64,000 bases of DNA from Agelaius tricolor (taxonomy: Eukaryota > Chordata > Aves > Passeriformes > Icteridae), in assembly GCA_023055355.1 (NCBI GenBank), contig JALJCS010000036.1:1367501-1431500 (forward strand). The letters run 5' to 3'. The position numbers were made by a program, and so were the translations under genes. Within the stretch, counting starts at the first letter, position 1. Each line of letters opens with the position of its first letter. Positions 33,869 through 46,450 of this stretch are shown here, one piece after another. Under the pieces are notes generated by a model, which was given only the letters and a program-made list of their open reading frames with translations, was not told the origin of the DNA and did no database searches.

Positions 33869-36800
33869 CTGGTATTTTGTACCCAGTGTCCAGTGGCCAC
33901 AAGCCTTCAGTCCTCTCTGGGTGGCCACAGGGGAGCCCTGATCTCAGGGGGTTCCTGGACATGCAGTGACCCCGTCTGTGGGCAGGTTTGGTGCAATATC
34001 AATTATTACTCCTTGTGGCTTCTCTGTAAAGCGAGTGCCAGCAGCACCATTATGGGTGGGGAAACTGAGGCACAACCCACGGGTGGTGTCTGATGCTAAA
34101 CCATCAGGATGGTGATCCTGTCCCTCAGCCCCGCTGCCCTGGTGACACAGGGTGGCACAGACTCAAGGGGACAGCAGCAGCTGCCCCAGCTGTGAGCTCA
34201 GCAGGTGCAGCCTCTGGAGCCCCATCCCACGGGATTGCAGGGCTGAGCCACATTCCCAGACCCGCCGTGGGGCAATAGGTGTGAGGACACAGCCAGCCCT
34301 GCCAGGGTGGTGAGGGCAGCGCTGAATTCCAGCTCCCTGTCCCTGCCTGGGGAAGGGTGAGGCCACGGCTTTGTGGGAAAATGTTGTTTTTCCCTCCCCT
34401 GGACTGCCCGTTGCAGTCGGCTGGGCGGGCTCTGGATTGCGTGGGCCGGGGAAGTGGGGGGGACTTTGCAATTGTGGTGCCTCTGGCTTGGAGCAGAGCC
34501 ACGGCAAACAATCCTCTCCTGGCCCTGCTCCAGGCCTGACAGAGCGCCGAGGTGATACCGAATTCATCCCTCCACGCTTTCATCCCAAATCACCTCCTGA
34601 AAGCCCTGCCTGGCTCTCCTGCCCCTGCTGGATCTGCTTAGCCACAGAGGGAGGCAGCCTGTCCACAGCCAGGAATCCTGCCCAGCATCCCTGTGAGGCC
34701 TCTGCCTTGGAAATTACAGCTGTGGGACCTGAGGTTAGGAGGTGATGTTGACTGAAGATGTGAGGACAGGGCATTCCAGGCATGCACGGGGTTAAATCAG
34801 AGGTGTCAGTTCACGGGGAGGTAACAGATAAGTCCTGCTCCTCGGCTGCCTCTGGCTTTCCAGAAGCCTTGCCCTCCCTCCCACATTCCAGCTGCTGCAG
34901 CTTTTCACAGCTGGCCGCTCTCCTGGGACATTTCCCAGAGCTGGGAAGGCAGGGAGGGGAGGGAGCAGCGTGGTCCCGGCCTGCGAGGAGGGTTGGTGGC
35001 TGGGCTGACCATTGCTCCTCCAGGGACACTTAGTCTGGAGCCTTTCACCCCCAGGACAGGCCTGGCACAGGCAAACCCAGGCAATCCCAGGTCCCTGGCA
35101 GGGATCCACCCTCAGCCCCGGCCTGGAGAGTTTTTCCTGCTGCAGAGAAGGGACATCAATCTTTGCAGCTCACTTATTCCTTGGCCTCTGAAGCAGGGTA
35201 GCCAATTAGTGCTGGGTGTGATGGATGGCTTAGCCCCGTCCTCGTGACACCCATCCTCTGGACACGGTTCCCACCACGGAGAGGCACAGCCAGCCAGAGC
35301 AGGGGACAGCTCTCAGCAGCTCCTGAGTCCCTGAGGGTCTCGCAGGGGTCCCAGGGATGGGGACAGGCATTGCAGCAATGCCTGCTGTGATTGAAGAGGG
35401 GAAACAGCCCCGAGCACGGGGCCAGCGCTGTTAATTCAGGGCTTGGGGAGAGATTTCCTCTGATAATTCCCTGGCTTGGCTGCGGCAAAGCCTGGAGCTC
35501 TCCAGGGAAGAGCAAATCAGCTCTGGGCAGAGGTTGGTCACCCACTGCTTGTGGCTCTGCTCTCGGGGTCACTGTACCGTGGGAATTGGCTGCAAAGACG
35601 CCCAGTGAGAGGCCAGGAGGGGCAGAACCCCCATTTCTGCACCCCTTGCCCACAGGGGGGGACATCTGGCTGCTCCCTCCCGTGGGACATGGGTGACACT
35701 CCCAAAACCAGCTCCCCTCACTCAGCTAAGCCCATTTAATCCTTCCCTGTCGTCTCCCCTGAACCATCCCATGAGGGGTCTCTGCTCCATCTGGGGTGGC
35801 TCAGATGTCCCTCTCAATCCCCCCTGGGATCCCTGGGGTCGATTAGAAACGACTCTCCAGGAGCACAGGCTGGAGAACGGATCCGATTACAGGAGAAGTG
35901 GGTTTGGGGGCCCCTGCTCTGTTCATAATGAAGTGTAATCCTAGAAAAACATGTTGCCAATTACACTTCAATTGAACCCAGATAATGATGCTTAGACAGG
36001 GCCCAGAAAAGATGGAGTCTGGACAGTGAATTCCTTTCTAATGGAGAAGAAAAGTGTTCCTCTGTGGCAGGTCTGGACTCGGCTTGGTTCAGGCTCGCTG
36101 TGATTTGAGCAAGAGCCTGAAACAACCAATCTCAGGATCCCATTTAAATGGTTTTATCAGTGGAAAGAGTATTAATCTCTCAAAAACACATGTTTATGGG
36201 AAGTTTGGTTTGGAGATGTATGTGTTTCTAACTGAAATCACTTTGGAAAGGGAGGAGGAGCAGGTCTCAAAACTGCTAAAATAACACTTTTCTAATTCTT
36301 CTGCTTCAAAGTAACTCTTCATTTGGAAATGTAAGCTAATAACAGCTCGGCTTCTTGACCACTTCTCACAGTGAAAACAAAACACCAGAATTAGAGTAAC
36401 AAAGTGCTGTGACCTAAAGCAAAGGTTTTACTCCCTTTTTTTTTCAGTTTACAAACACTGCCGAGATCTCCGTGCTCCACTCCAGCCCAGCACGGCTGCT
36501 CCAGGTCCCCGCTGCTTCACTTCAGAAGGGAGGATGGTGCGGTTCAGTCCCAAAAACTGCTCGGGGGTGGGTCTGTGTTTTGCTCAGCCGGGGCAGGCGT
36601 GGGCGAAGGGCAGGCAGGAGCCGGGATTTGGCTTTTCCGGAGCTGCTGGGGAATCGCAGACACCTCGGTGGGTGAGCTGGCAGAGATGGCTGAGGGAGAT
36701 AGGGAGCACCCCGGGAGGCGACGGGCTCTTATCGCCGCCACGGTCTCTGCAGAAGGGCTTTGGGAAACCCACGTGTTGCCAGATCTCAGCGCTGATTATT

Positions 36801-37400
36801 TTCTTCAAAATAAAAGGCATTATTTTCGTACTGGGAACCTCCACTTCAGCGCTCTCCCTCCTCCCTTCTCTCTGTCTCTCTCCCACACGCACACGTTTTT
36901 GCTGCCTTGGGGGATTTTAGCAGCAGGGCTCTGAAAAACAGATTCCTGCAGGAGCGGGGAAAGGGAGATGCTCGCTCGGTGCAGGGCCGTGGGTTAAAGT
37001 TTCCAGCATTGTGAAAAGAGACCCGAAAACAGCGATTCATCCCAGCGTTACAAAGCCTAAAGCTGGGCTTCGGCCGTTTTGTCTCGCAGGGTAGGTGTCA
37101 AACGCCCTGGCAGCGCCGGGAGCTGGCACTCGAAGAGGCTCCAAGGCTGTGGGAGCGTGGCAGGGTGCCGAGCTCCCGGTGGCACCAGAGCCGGCCCGAG
37201 CGCGGTGCCACCGCTGCCACCCGGCCCTCGCCGTGGCCACCGATTGATGGCAGCGCCTGGAGCGGCGTCCCCGACCCGAAGGAGCCGCTCTCCATCCGAG
37301 CCCCGAGCCCCGCGCCGAGCCGCGCAGACATGTGTGTGCGTGTGGGGCTGGATGTTGATTTTTCCCTGAAACAACTCAAGGCTTTATCAGTCCCATCTCT
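33869..37400. other. Intergenic region upstream of HEYL
   Basis: No gene is recognised. There is a perfect 11-bp hairpin at 35929-35970 and an AT-rich block of about 450 bp (36000-36450) that is compositionally unlike its GC-rich neighbours. CpG density rises again from about 37080. Confidence 0.55.
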
Positions 37401-37408
37401 TTCCCACG
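37401..37408 (-). promoter_or_regulatory. HEYL: Candidate RBPJ (CSL) site upstream of HEYL
   Basis: TTCCCACG is the reverse complement of CGTGGGAA, a full match to the RBPJ/Su(H) consensus used by Notch at HES and HEY promoters. It lies about 480 bp upstream of the HEYL ATG. A single 8-bp match can occur by chance. Confidence 0.4.
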
Positions 37409-37559
37409 GTTTTCTGTTGCCAGTGAGGTCACTGGTCCCTTTAAACTGGGGCTGAGGCCAATGTGCAGCGGGTGGAAGGGGGGCCGTGGGCAGGAGCGGG
37501 GGGGACATGAGACGGTTCACACAGACTGTTCCTTTTACAGGAAGACTTGGGATTTCGAC

Positions 37560-37888
37560 CAGCGAGCGGGAGGAGGCGGCGGGGCGAGGAGGGGGGGCCC
37601 TGGGAACCGGGGAGCGCCGGCGCGGCCGCGTAATCCGTCACTCCCGGGAGATGGTGGCTCATTAACCCATTACCCGGGAGGTGGGGACGTGCCGGGAGGG
37701 AGCCAGGCAAGGAGAGCCGGGGGTGGGAGAGGCGCAGCGGGCAGGGGAGGAGCCGTGCGGGGCCGGAGCGGCGGAGCCCGGGCAGGGACAGAGCGCTGCC
37801 CCGAGCGCGGCGGGCAAGGACGGCGGCGGCCACCGGGGCCACGCGTGGGGCAACCTCGCCGAGCCCAGCGGCCTCTCCCCGTGCCAGG
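37560..37888 (+). promoter_or_regulatory. HEYL: HEYL CpG-island promoter and 5' UTR
   Basis: A dense GC box and CpG cluster reaches the ATG. It contains an inverted pair of CCCGGGAG blocks around 37645-37680 enclosing CTCATTAACCCATTACC. No clear TATA box is seen. The start site is not determined. Confidence 0.55.
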
Positions 37889-40800
37889 ATGAAGCGGCTC
37901 TGCGAGGAGAGCTCGTCCGACACGGAGTCTGACGGCACCATCGACGTGGGCCGGGAGGAGGAGTACAGGTGAGGGCAGGCTCCGTCCCACGCGGGGTTTG
38001 GGGTAAAAAACCCCAAAACCCCAGCACCGCTCCCCGCGAGCTGCGAGGGGCGGCAGCGCTCGGTGCCTGCCGGGGCACGGCACGGGAGGGCACCGGGGAG
38101 GGCACCGGGGCTGCCACGGGAGGGCACCGGGGAGGGCACCGGGTCTGGCACGGCTGCACCGGGTCTGGCACGGCTGCACCGGGTCTGGCACGGCTGCACC
38201 GGGCACGGCACGGGAGGGCACCGGGTATGGCACGGCTGCACCGGGCACGGCACGGGAGGGCACCGGCGCTGTCACCGCCGCACCGGGCGTCCCTCGCACC
38301 TCGCTCAACCCCTCGGGGTCGGGCTGGTCCTGCGGGGACCGGCAGGATGAGCCCAGAGTGCCAGCCAGGGCTGGTGCTGGCCATGGGGCTGACCCTGCAA
38401 GGAAACCCAAGTGGCCATACAAGCGTTAAAGCTGCGTTAGGAGCTTCAGGAGAATCCCATCAAAGCCAGCGCGGTGGCTTCTCCTGCCAGGTGGGAGAAG
38501 GGCAGTGGGAGCCCGTTCTGTTCTCTGCACCCCGAGATGGGGCAGCCCCCCAGAGCAGAGGCACCCACAGCCCTGCACTCAGGCAACCCGAGGGCTCCCA
38601 GGGAATGTGGAAGAAACGAGAGGTTTTGCATGAGAAGAACGCTTCTGCTGTGCTGATGCAGTGGTAAGGCAGCAGCTGGGGCTGTGATGTGCTAGGGAAG
38701 GGCTGCCCCGGTGCCCCTCGGCAGCGCAGGCTCTGTCCCATCACTGCTGAGCTGCACTTTCGGCTTTGCTGTTTGTGAGGGAATGGTGAGGACAGGAGCC
38801 GTGTGTGGCTCCCCAGGCGATGCCCTCAGGCTCCCCTGGCACCGCACATCCCAGGCTGGGTCAGCCCTCCCAGGCTCCGAGGGTGCAGGCGGCACAGGGG
38901 ATGAAGGAAAGGCTCTGTTGTTTGTTCCCATCCGAAAATCAGCTGCTTTTGAACTCTTGTTTCAGTAGCCAAGTGGTTCCCCTCCCTCAGCATCCAGCGA
39001 GGCCTTGGATTAATTCATTCCCTCTTGCTCTTTGGTATCCTGAGTGGAGAAACTGCCTGGCTGGTGCCAAGCTCAGCTCCTCATGGGACTAAATTCATGA
39101 ATCTGCTTCTGATACAGTCGCAGCAGAGTCGGGCACGTCTTACACAAAATGTCCTGCAGAAATTCCCTGAGCCCTTATGCGTTTCCGAGTGCATCAATAT
39201 TTAAGCTGCTTTCCTGCTGCACCTCTTCACATCAGTGTAGCACAGAGTCCATAGGACCCAGAGGGATAAAACACTGGAATTGTCACAATATTTTATTTTC
39301 ACGACCAGTAATGATGAACTTTTAATCGCTCTGTAGTGCTGCTAATGTGTTTGCCTTCTCGAGCCAGTGGTGGAACCAGGCTGGCTGTGATCTGCTGATA
39401 TTTGTATAGGTGGATGTTGTTCCTCATGCCACGCAAATCTACGGCCAAAAGAGCTGTTCCTGCCCTGCTGGGGTCACACCCCAAGTAATGCCAACCTGCA
39501 TGGGATGCTGGTGCACCCAGAAAAATCAAACATTTCCAGGTGGGGAGTGAGGAGGAGGAGTGATTAGAGCAGAGAGAGGCTGCCTGGCTGGGGTTGCCAG
39601 CCCATTACCCATCGGTTGAGTGGTTTGGGCAAACCAGTTTCCCTGTAGTGAGGGGATGAGTCACGCCGGGTGTGAGGCTTGGATCAGTGTGTGGAGCAAG
39701 TTTAGGCTGCGGGGTCACTGCAGAAGTGCAACATCTGCTCAGTTCACAGCCAAAGTTATGCTGTGGGTGATAAAACCAAGCAAAGAGCAATGCAGAAATT
39801 TTAATCATTGGAGAATATACTCATGCTATCTTCTATGTGGTTCAAATGAACCAGATGCATTTTTAAAATACATTTTGCAGTGAGATGGGTGTTGAAATCC
39901 ACATCACCAAGAGCAAAGCATTCAGACAACTCTACAAAGAGTTTCAAAAATCCCTATTCCTCTTTGGGTGCCTACTTTGCATTTCCAGGTGAATTCAGCA
40001 CCTACCCCCTGCACCTAAAACACCCTGGTGTCCATACAGAACCCGTTTTCACACCAAAATTGCTCATTCCCTATGTGTCTGTGTAGCTGGTGACGCATGT
40101 TAGTACTTGTGGAGCCAGCCAGCACCTCTGCCCAGAGAGAGCCCACCCAGCAGACATTCAAATAGGGGACCTGTATGGAGATGAGCAGAGCAGGCAGTAG
40201 GAGAACGTGTTATTGTGTAAAACCACTTCTGAAAGCACCTCGCTTGGGCCTATTTTTAATAGGCTGCTCTGGGTCGGCTCGCTGCAGACAGCACTGTCTG
40301 TGCAGGAAAATCCTTAATAGACTCTTATTAAATGCTTTGTCAAACTGAAAAACGTTTGGGCTGGGGTGAACCCAAGTGCCCCTTTTCCAGATTTGGGTGT
40401 GTGACACCAGCTCTGCTCCCTGCGGCGCGCTGGGCCGGCCGCGATTGCAGGCGTGTTCGCATCCCTGCTCCGAGTGAGTTTCGTAAGGCACAGGAACAGC
40501 CCTGGGCCAGCTGCCCTTTCCAGAGGGACAAACCCTGCTTGGGGGAGGTGGGAGGCGGCCCAGCCAGCCTCATCCCCCTCCTCAGCCTCAGGGTTCTTGC
40601 TGCAGGGAGTTTCCCACGCCTGGTTATCCGTGGTTATGGAGACTTCACCTCTATGGGGACCTAAGGGTTGAACTTTGCCTTCCTCTGTGTGCCTTGTGCT
40701 GACCTTTGGTGCTTTTAGCCAGGCAGGCACAGGGTGGTTTGTGGGGCCCTGTCCCTTAGATTGTCCCCACGGTGTCCCTGGTGCCCTGAGCAGAGCTGTG

Positions 40801-43800
40801 AGCCAGCAGGAGGGTCCCTGCTCTGTCACCTCCTGCCAGGTGCCCTCTCTGAATGGTTCAGGGGTGTCCGTGAGCTCAGAACATCCCAGCCCACCCCGAA
40901 AATTGCGGTTTGGGAAGCGACTGCTCTGAGAAGCCCTCAGAAACCACATCAGTGCCAGCACTGGCCTCACCCCGAGGAGCAGCCAGCCCTCCCTGGGTGG
41001 GAGCTGGGATCCCAGGGCTCAGATCCCTCCTGCTATCGCGGTTCCAGGATGCAAAGCCCTGCAGACAGGGCAGGCTCAGACACGAGAGACGGGAGGTTCA
41101 CACATGGAGGAGAAAAGGCCATGACTCCAGAGCTCAGATCGCTGCTTTTCCAGCCCTGTGGAGATGCCATCACAGGCTGGGATGGAGGAATTGTTCTGCC
41201 TGGGAGTGGATGGACAGTTTGGTGCAGAAATCTGTCCCAGGCTGGTAGGAGATTCTCAGAGGGGAGAGAGTGGGATTCAAGTCTCTGCTTTGCTCCCCAT
41301 CCCCAATTCCTGAGCTCTGTGTTGTGGGTAAAAATGAGATGGGAACCACAGAAGACATTTTTTTGGGGTGGGGGTTGGAGACTGCAGATGGCAAACGTGT
41401 GTAGAACATATGTGCAACAGAGGTTGCTCTCCAGCCAGAAATGATCCCCTCTCCTTCCTTTCCAGCCATGTTTCCAGGTCTGTGTCTCCCACCACGACAT
41501 CTCAGATACAAGCCAGGAAGAAGAGGAGAGGGGTGAGTGTCTCCTTTATGATGATCAGGGCATCTGTGTCCCCTGGTCAGGCTGGCCCTATGTGCCAGGG
41601 GAGCACTGGGGAGCTGTTGGCCATTCCTTACCGTTAAAATCACCTTTACACTGCTCCTGCTCCACCTCCTGCAGAACTCTCCCAAAAAGCCAAAAAAAGG
41701 GCAGAAAAGGGGAGAGCAATTTCACCTGGGCTTACCACACCAGCCCACGTTTCCCCACCCAACTTCTGCACCCCAAAACATTGACACACACGGCCCTTCC
41801 AAAGCACCTGGAGGGCTTTAGACCTGTGAGCTGTGGCTGTAAGTGACTGTGGTTCCTTCTGTCTGCTTGGGAATCTCTCACAGATCATCGAGAAGCGGCG
41901 CCGTGACCGCATCAACAGCAGCCTCTCGGAGCTGCGGCGCCTGGTGCCCACGGCCTTCGAGAAGCAGGTGTGTGTTTGGGCTTGGTGAGCCCCTGGTGCC
42001 CCCTGGGACCTGCAGGGTTTGGGGTACAGCCCCCAGAACGAGGCAGTCTGGAGCAAGGCTTTGCCTTTCTTGTCCTCCTCACTGCGGGGAGTAAGTAGGT
42101 GGTGGGAATGGGGTGGTGAAATGATATTAGCAAATATTCAGGGGCTCTGGGGAGGATCAAATCAATCTAGGAAGTGTTTTGCAGATATGAGGGAGCACAG
42201 AAATGGGGGTTTTTCAATCTGCATCATGAAGGAGCTCTTTTTTCCTGCTCACTTGATGTAAAAAGCAGAGCCCTGGTGGATGCCCTGCGCCATTCTGAGC
42301 ACTCCTGGGCTTCAGGGAGGTTTCAGGGAGGAAATCATTGGTCAGGCCCTGGCTCCTGAGAGGCACAAAGCCCTGGGCCATAAAATGACAAATGGCTTTT
42401 CCTTTCTGCTCCCAACACAGGGCTCTTCCAAGCTGGAGAAGGCAGAAATTCTGCAAATGACAGTGGATCACTTGAAAATGCTTCACGCCACAGGAGGAGC
42501 AGGTAAGAGCTGCTCTTGTGAGCACATGGGTGAGGTGAAGGTGCAAACCTGGAAGGAAAATTCCTCACTGGAATTTGGGGAGCTGCCTCCAGCCAGCTCT
42601 GCTTGCTTTCCAAGGGAAACGCCTTTTGAGGGAGGGCAGATGGGCATTTTCCTACAGATGGGTCAGCATCCCATGCATGCATTTGGGAGTCTGGGGTATG
42701 TGGGATGCTGAACCCCCAGCCCCACAGGGACAGCACTGTTGGTGTCACACCCCCTGAAAAAAGCTGTTTTGCCAGAGACTCATTTATTCCTGCTCAGAAA
42801 TGGAGCCTGCTTCCAGCAAAACCATATTAAACTCTTTACCTCCTCCCTGGGATACATTTCCTGCGGAGGCTGAATTCTGCATGAGGACTCTGCAAATAAA
42901 CAAGGCTTTTTTTCCCTTTCTGTTCTTTTTTTTTTTTTTTTTTTTTTGTCTGTGTGTCTCTTGGTTGTTATAAGAAGAGAGAGGGAGCCCTGTGCAAAAT
43001 CCAACAAAGGTCTTATTTGTACTGAGACCTCAGTACAGACCCTCTGTCCTGTTCCAGTTAACAGGATGGAGATCACAGCTCCAGTAAAGAAGCCTCTGGC
43101 TTGCTTACCACCCAGTTTTGGCTTGCTGGGGACATTGCTGGCATCCAGGCTTTGGTTCAGGGCTGTAACTTGGTCTGGAACATTTGTTTAGATATTCAGT
43201 TTGACTGCACTGCAACAAAGGGCTGCATTGTCACGAGAGACCCCATCAAGCACAGTGGTCCAGCACTTCACTGTGCTGTGACATTCTCTGCTTTATTGCT
43301 TATGGTCTCATGAAGCTGCAAGTTGGGAGCAGAAGCCTGAAAATCAGCGGTCGGTTGGTGATTTCTGTGGCTTTGAGCTTTCTCAGCCCAGCTGCTTTGG
43401 TTCTGACACTGCTTTAAAGGGTGTGTAAATTTTGGGAGCCAGGCAGAAGGAAATGGTGCTCAGCTGTGCGTTGAGGAGACACTGTCCTGAGTGGAATATC
43501 CCACTGGCAAAGGCAGCCCAACCCCAGTGCCCATCTATCCCACAGCCACATCTCCAGCATCACTGATAGGATCCAACAGGAAAAAAACCTTCCCTCCTGA
43601 GCACAGCTAATGAAACCTCCTTGTGGTCTCACAGCAGCGAGAGGCTGCCTGACCCTGGTGGGTTTATCCCTCCGAGATAACCGCAGATGCCTCTCTCATG
43701 CACACAAACCTCCAGTCCCTTGGGACACCCACTTGGCTGCCTGCTTCAGGAATATCACACGGCAGCAAAGTGCCTCAAGTGAGATACACAGTGCATTAGA

Positions 43801-44552
43801 GAGGGCACTGAAATCCAAGCACATTCCTGAGCTCTGCACGGTTTTACTGTCACCCGTGTCCTCTCCCTCCAGGCTTCCTGGATGCCCGGGCTCTGGCTGT
43901 GGATTACAGAAGCATCGGCTTCCGCGAGTGCCTCACCGAAGTTGTCAGGTACCTGGGCATCCTCGAGGGCCAGAACGCCGCCGACCCCATCCGGCTGCGA
44001 CTCCTCTCCCACCTGAATAATTACGTGGCAGAAATGGAGCCTTCCCCCGTGGCCACCTCCCTGCTGCCCATCCAGAGCTGGCCCTGGTCCTTCCTGCACG
44101 GCGCCGCCGGGCCTGTGCAGATGCCCAGGAGGGAGGCTGCTCCCGCTGCTCCGCTTGTTTTGACTGCATCTTCCCTGCCTTACCCCAGCCCTGCAGTGAG
44201 GCCGGCCCCTCTCCGCCGTGTCCCCGGTGAGATGCTGCCCTCCCGCCGGAGCTTCCTGGCCAGCAGGATGGGCTCCTCCAGCCGGAGGGCCCGTGGTGCT
44301 GGCTCGGCCACAGCCGTGCCAGCCGTGCCAGCCGTGCCCAGGATGGCATCACCAGCGGGAGCACTGAGAGAGGGCTCATCCAAGAGCAGCCAAATCGCCA
44401 CATTCCTCTTCTCCCCGGCCTCTGCGGGCATCCCTGTGCCGCCAGCTTACGCGGCACCTCCCGTCTTGGGCGCTGCCACGCAGGGATCAGGGATCAGGGT
44501 TGGGACATCCAGGATCTGCCGCTCCTGGGCGACGGAAATCGGGGCTTTCTGA
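37889..44552 (+). CDS. HEYL: HEYL, hairy/enhancer-of-split related bHLH-Orange repressor
   Basis: Coding exons are 37889-37968, 41466-41532, 41884-41967, 42421-42502 and 43873-44552. They join in frame to 330 residues (human 328). HEYL is a nuclear repressor induced by Notch; it dimerises and binds E-box-type sites. The start [20 protein letters not shown] matches the family. The basic region [16 protein letters not shown] has the HEY-type Gly in place of the HES Pro, followed by the helix-loop-helix to about residue 100. The Orange domain follows ([20 protein letters not shown]). The Ala/Pro-rich C-terminal part is diverged and carries three AVP repeats. The end reads [11 protein letters not shown], so the YRPW-type tetrapeptide, YHSW in human HEYL, is CRSW here, while TEIGAF is intact. 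Introns are free of the LTR family; intron 4 has a 22-T run. Identity is near certain. Confidence 0.96.
38080..38275. repeat. GC-rich 20-bp minisatellite in HEYL intron 1
   Basis: Units built from GGCACGGCTGCACCGGGTCT and the related GGGAGGGCACCGGGNNNGGC alternate over about 190 bp, starting 110 bp after the exon 1 donor. Confidence 0.85.
42926..42947. repeat. Poly(T) run of 22 in HEYL intron 4
   Basis: An uninterrupted T run followed by GTCTGTGTGTC. No LINE or SINE body is visible beside it. Confidence 0.9.
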
Positions 44553-46450
44553 CCCTCCCTCGCCCTCCGGAGACAGGAGTTCTTCAGTGTTCATCACCCA
44601 CAGGGCTGAGAACAAACTCGGTTGAAAAGGCATCTTTCCTGCTTTGCAGAAGCCAAGGATCCGTAGAGAAAATTCTCTCTGCTCTTGCCTCCCTCCTTGC
44701 GCCGCCCTCCTCGCCTCACATCACACGTCCTCTCCCCTCGTGATGCCTGCAAACGTAAATCACATCCAGTTCCATGCACTTGTCTGCACGAGGCCACGCT
44801 CCAGACCCTTCTGGATACGAGGGAGGGGGCACACGCAGATCCCAGCCCCGTTCCTCCTCCTGCAAACCCCTCTGCAGAACCCAGCCTCGCTCTCCTCTGG
44901 AAAACAGCCAGCCTTGAAATCCTGTCTTTATTTCCCCGGGGACTCGGAGCTGCCAGCCAGACTTGCTCGTGCTGATTCCCTGCGACACATCCCCCAGCTG
45001 CAGCACCTAATTTTGGTGTGGTGGGATGGACACGGCTCACACCCCATGCCCAGCACTGCTGGCACCCTCAAGGCAGGATCCAGCCCCCCCCAGCTCCCGA
45101 AGAGAACTGGCTACCTGCTAATCCCTGTGCTTTCCTCTCTGCATTACCAGCTTTTCCCACTTATGTGCCCTTAAGGTGGAGTGAGGCAGCGGCTTAGCAG
45201 GACTCGTTCCCACAGCCTGGCTGAGATCCTGCCGTGGCTGCAGGGCCTGTGCTGAGTTTCCAGCACAAACCCTGCTGGAGAAGCCGGCCAGGCTGCCTGG
45301 GCACAGCCCCTGCCCGGCACTGAGGTGTGAAGAGGTGAGACAGAGGATTTCAAAGGGACGCCTGTCACCGAGGGGAAGGCTCTATCTGCCAAAGTGAGAA
45401 GAAAATGCCTTTCCCTCTGCCAGCCTCCCTGCTGGAGCTGTCTCTCCTCCACCCCCTGCTGAACAGCCGTGACTGCAAAGGGGGAAAATGGGTTGGAGCA
45501 GCCTGAATTTGAAGTGCCTCCCTTGTTCTCTCTGAGCTCAGCATCCCTCACACTCCCCTCCCACGATGTCTCTGTTTTCTTTCTCCAGCACTATGTTTGG
45601 GTCTCATACATCTCATCCCCCTCCCTGGGCCGGGACCAAAACGCACTGAGGTGTCACTGCACTTGTCCTGAGCCCTGAGAGCTCTCCCTGCCTTGCCCTG
45701 TGTGCCCCATGATGACTGCCACAGCAGATCACACCTCTGCTCCAGCACCTGGCCTCCCCTCCTCTCCTCTTTGGGCAGAAAGAACAGAAGCTTGAAGCTT
45801 TCAAGCCACGCTTGTGCCACATCCCATGGTGGCAGGGCAGGGTGTCCCAGTGCTGCCCCTCACCTGAACAACTCCCTGCATTTGTGCCTTGACTTGCTGG
45901 GATACACGTGCAGAATATTCTGGACCCAGCTGCATGCCCAACCCTTGCCCACCTCTACAGCACTCCGACGTGGAAAGAGAGAAGAGGTCAGTGCAAAGAA
46001 AGGTAAAAAAGAGGGAGAAGATCTCTTTTGAATGGGAGAAACTCTTCCCATGCCTCAGGTGAGAGGTGCAGCCGGTTGGGCTGTGTGGATGAGCTGTTGA
46101 TTTCCTTCCTGCAGATGGTATCTGCCTTGTGCATGTCAATGTATGTATCTGCCATTGTTTGGGAAGTGAGTCCCTCCCAGCTGTTCTGGTGGAAGTCATC
46201 GCACTTAACACACAGAAATGCCTCTGCTGCTTCTCACCCTTGTCCTCAAGCGCTGGAATCAGCCAGGAACAACATATTCCCTTTTAATAAAGTCACAGGA
46301 GGGAAATCCTGGTGGGCCCTGGCTGTTCCTGCAGCTGGTTTGTGCACTAGAGCTCACGGCCTCACTTTACACTGTGCAGTGCTCTTAGATTCACGAGCTG
46401 TGACATCAGCAAAGGTGTCAAATAAAGTCTTTCAAACCCCTGTTCTGGTT
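44553..46450 (+). terminator. HEYL: HEYL 3' UTR with two polyadenylation signals
   Basis: AATAAA is found at 46286-46291 and at 46421-46426. The second is followed by a GT-rich stretch (TGTTCTGGTTGTGCAATGTAG) and is the better terminal signal. The UTR would be about 1.8-1.9 kb. No other gene is seen in it. Confidence 0.6.

Noticed and set aside
33252..34093. Pro/His/Leu-rich open frames upstream of HEYL
   Set aside because: They come from the 20-bp minisatellite. The frame changes each unit, so three frames show the same words.
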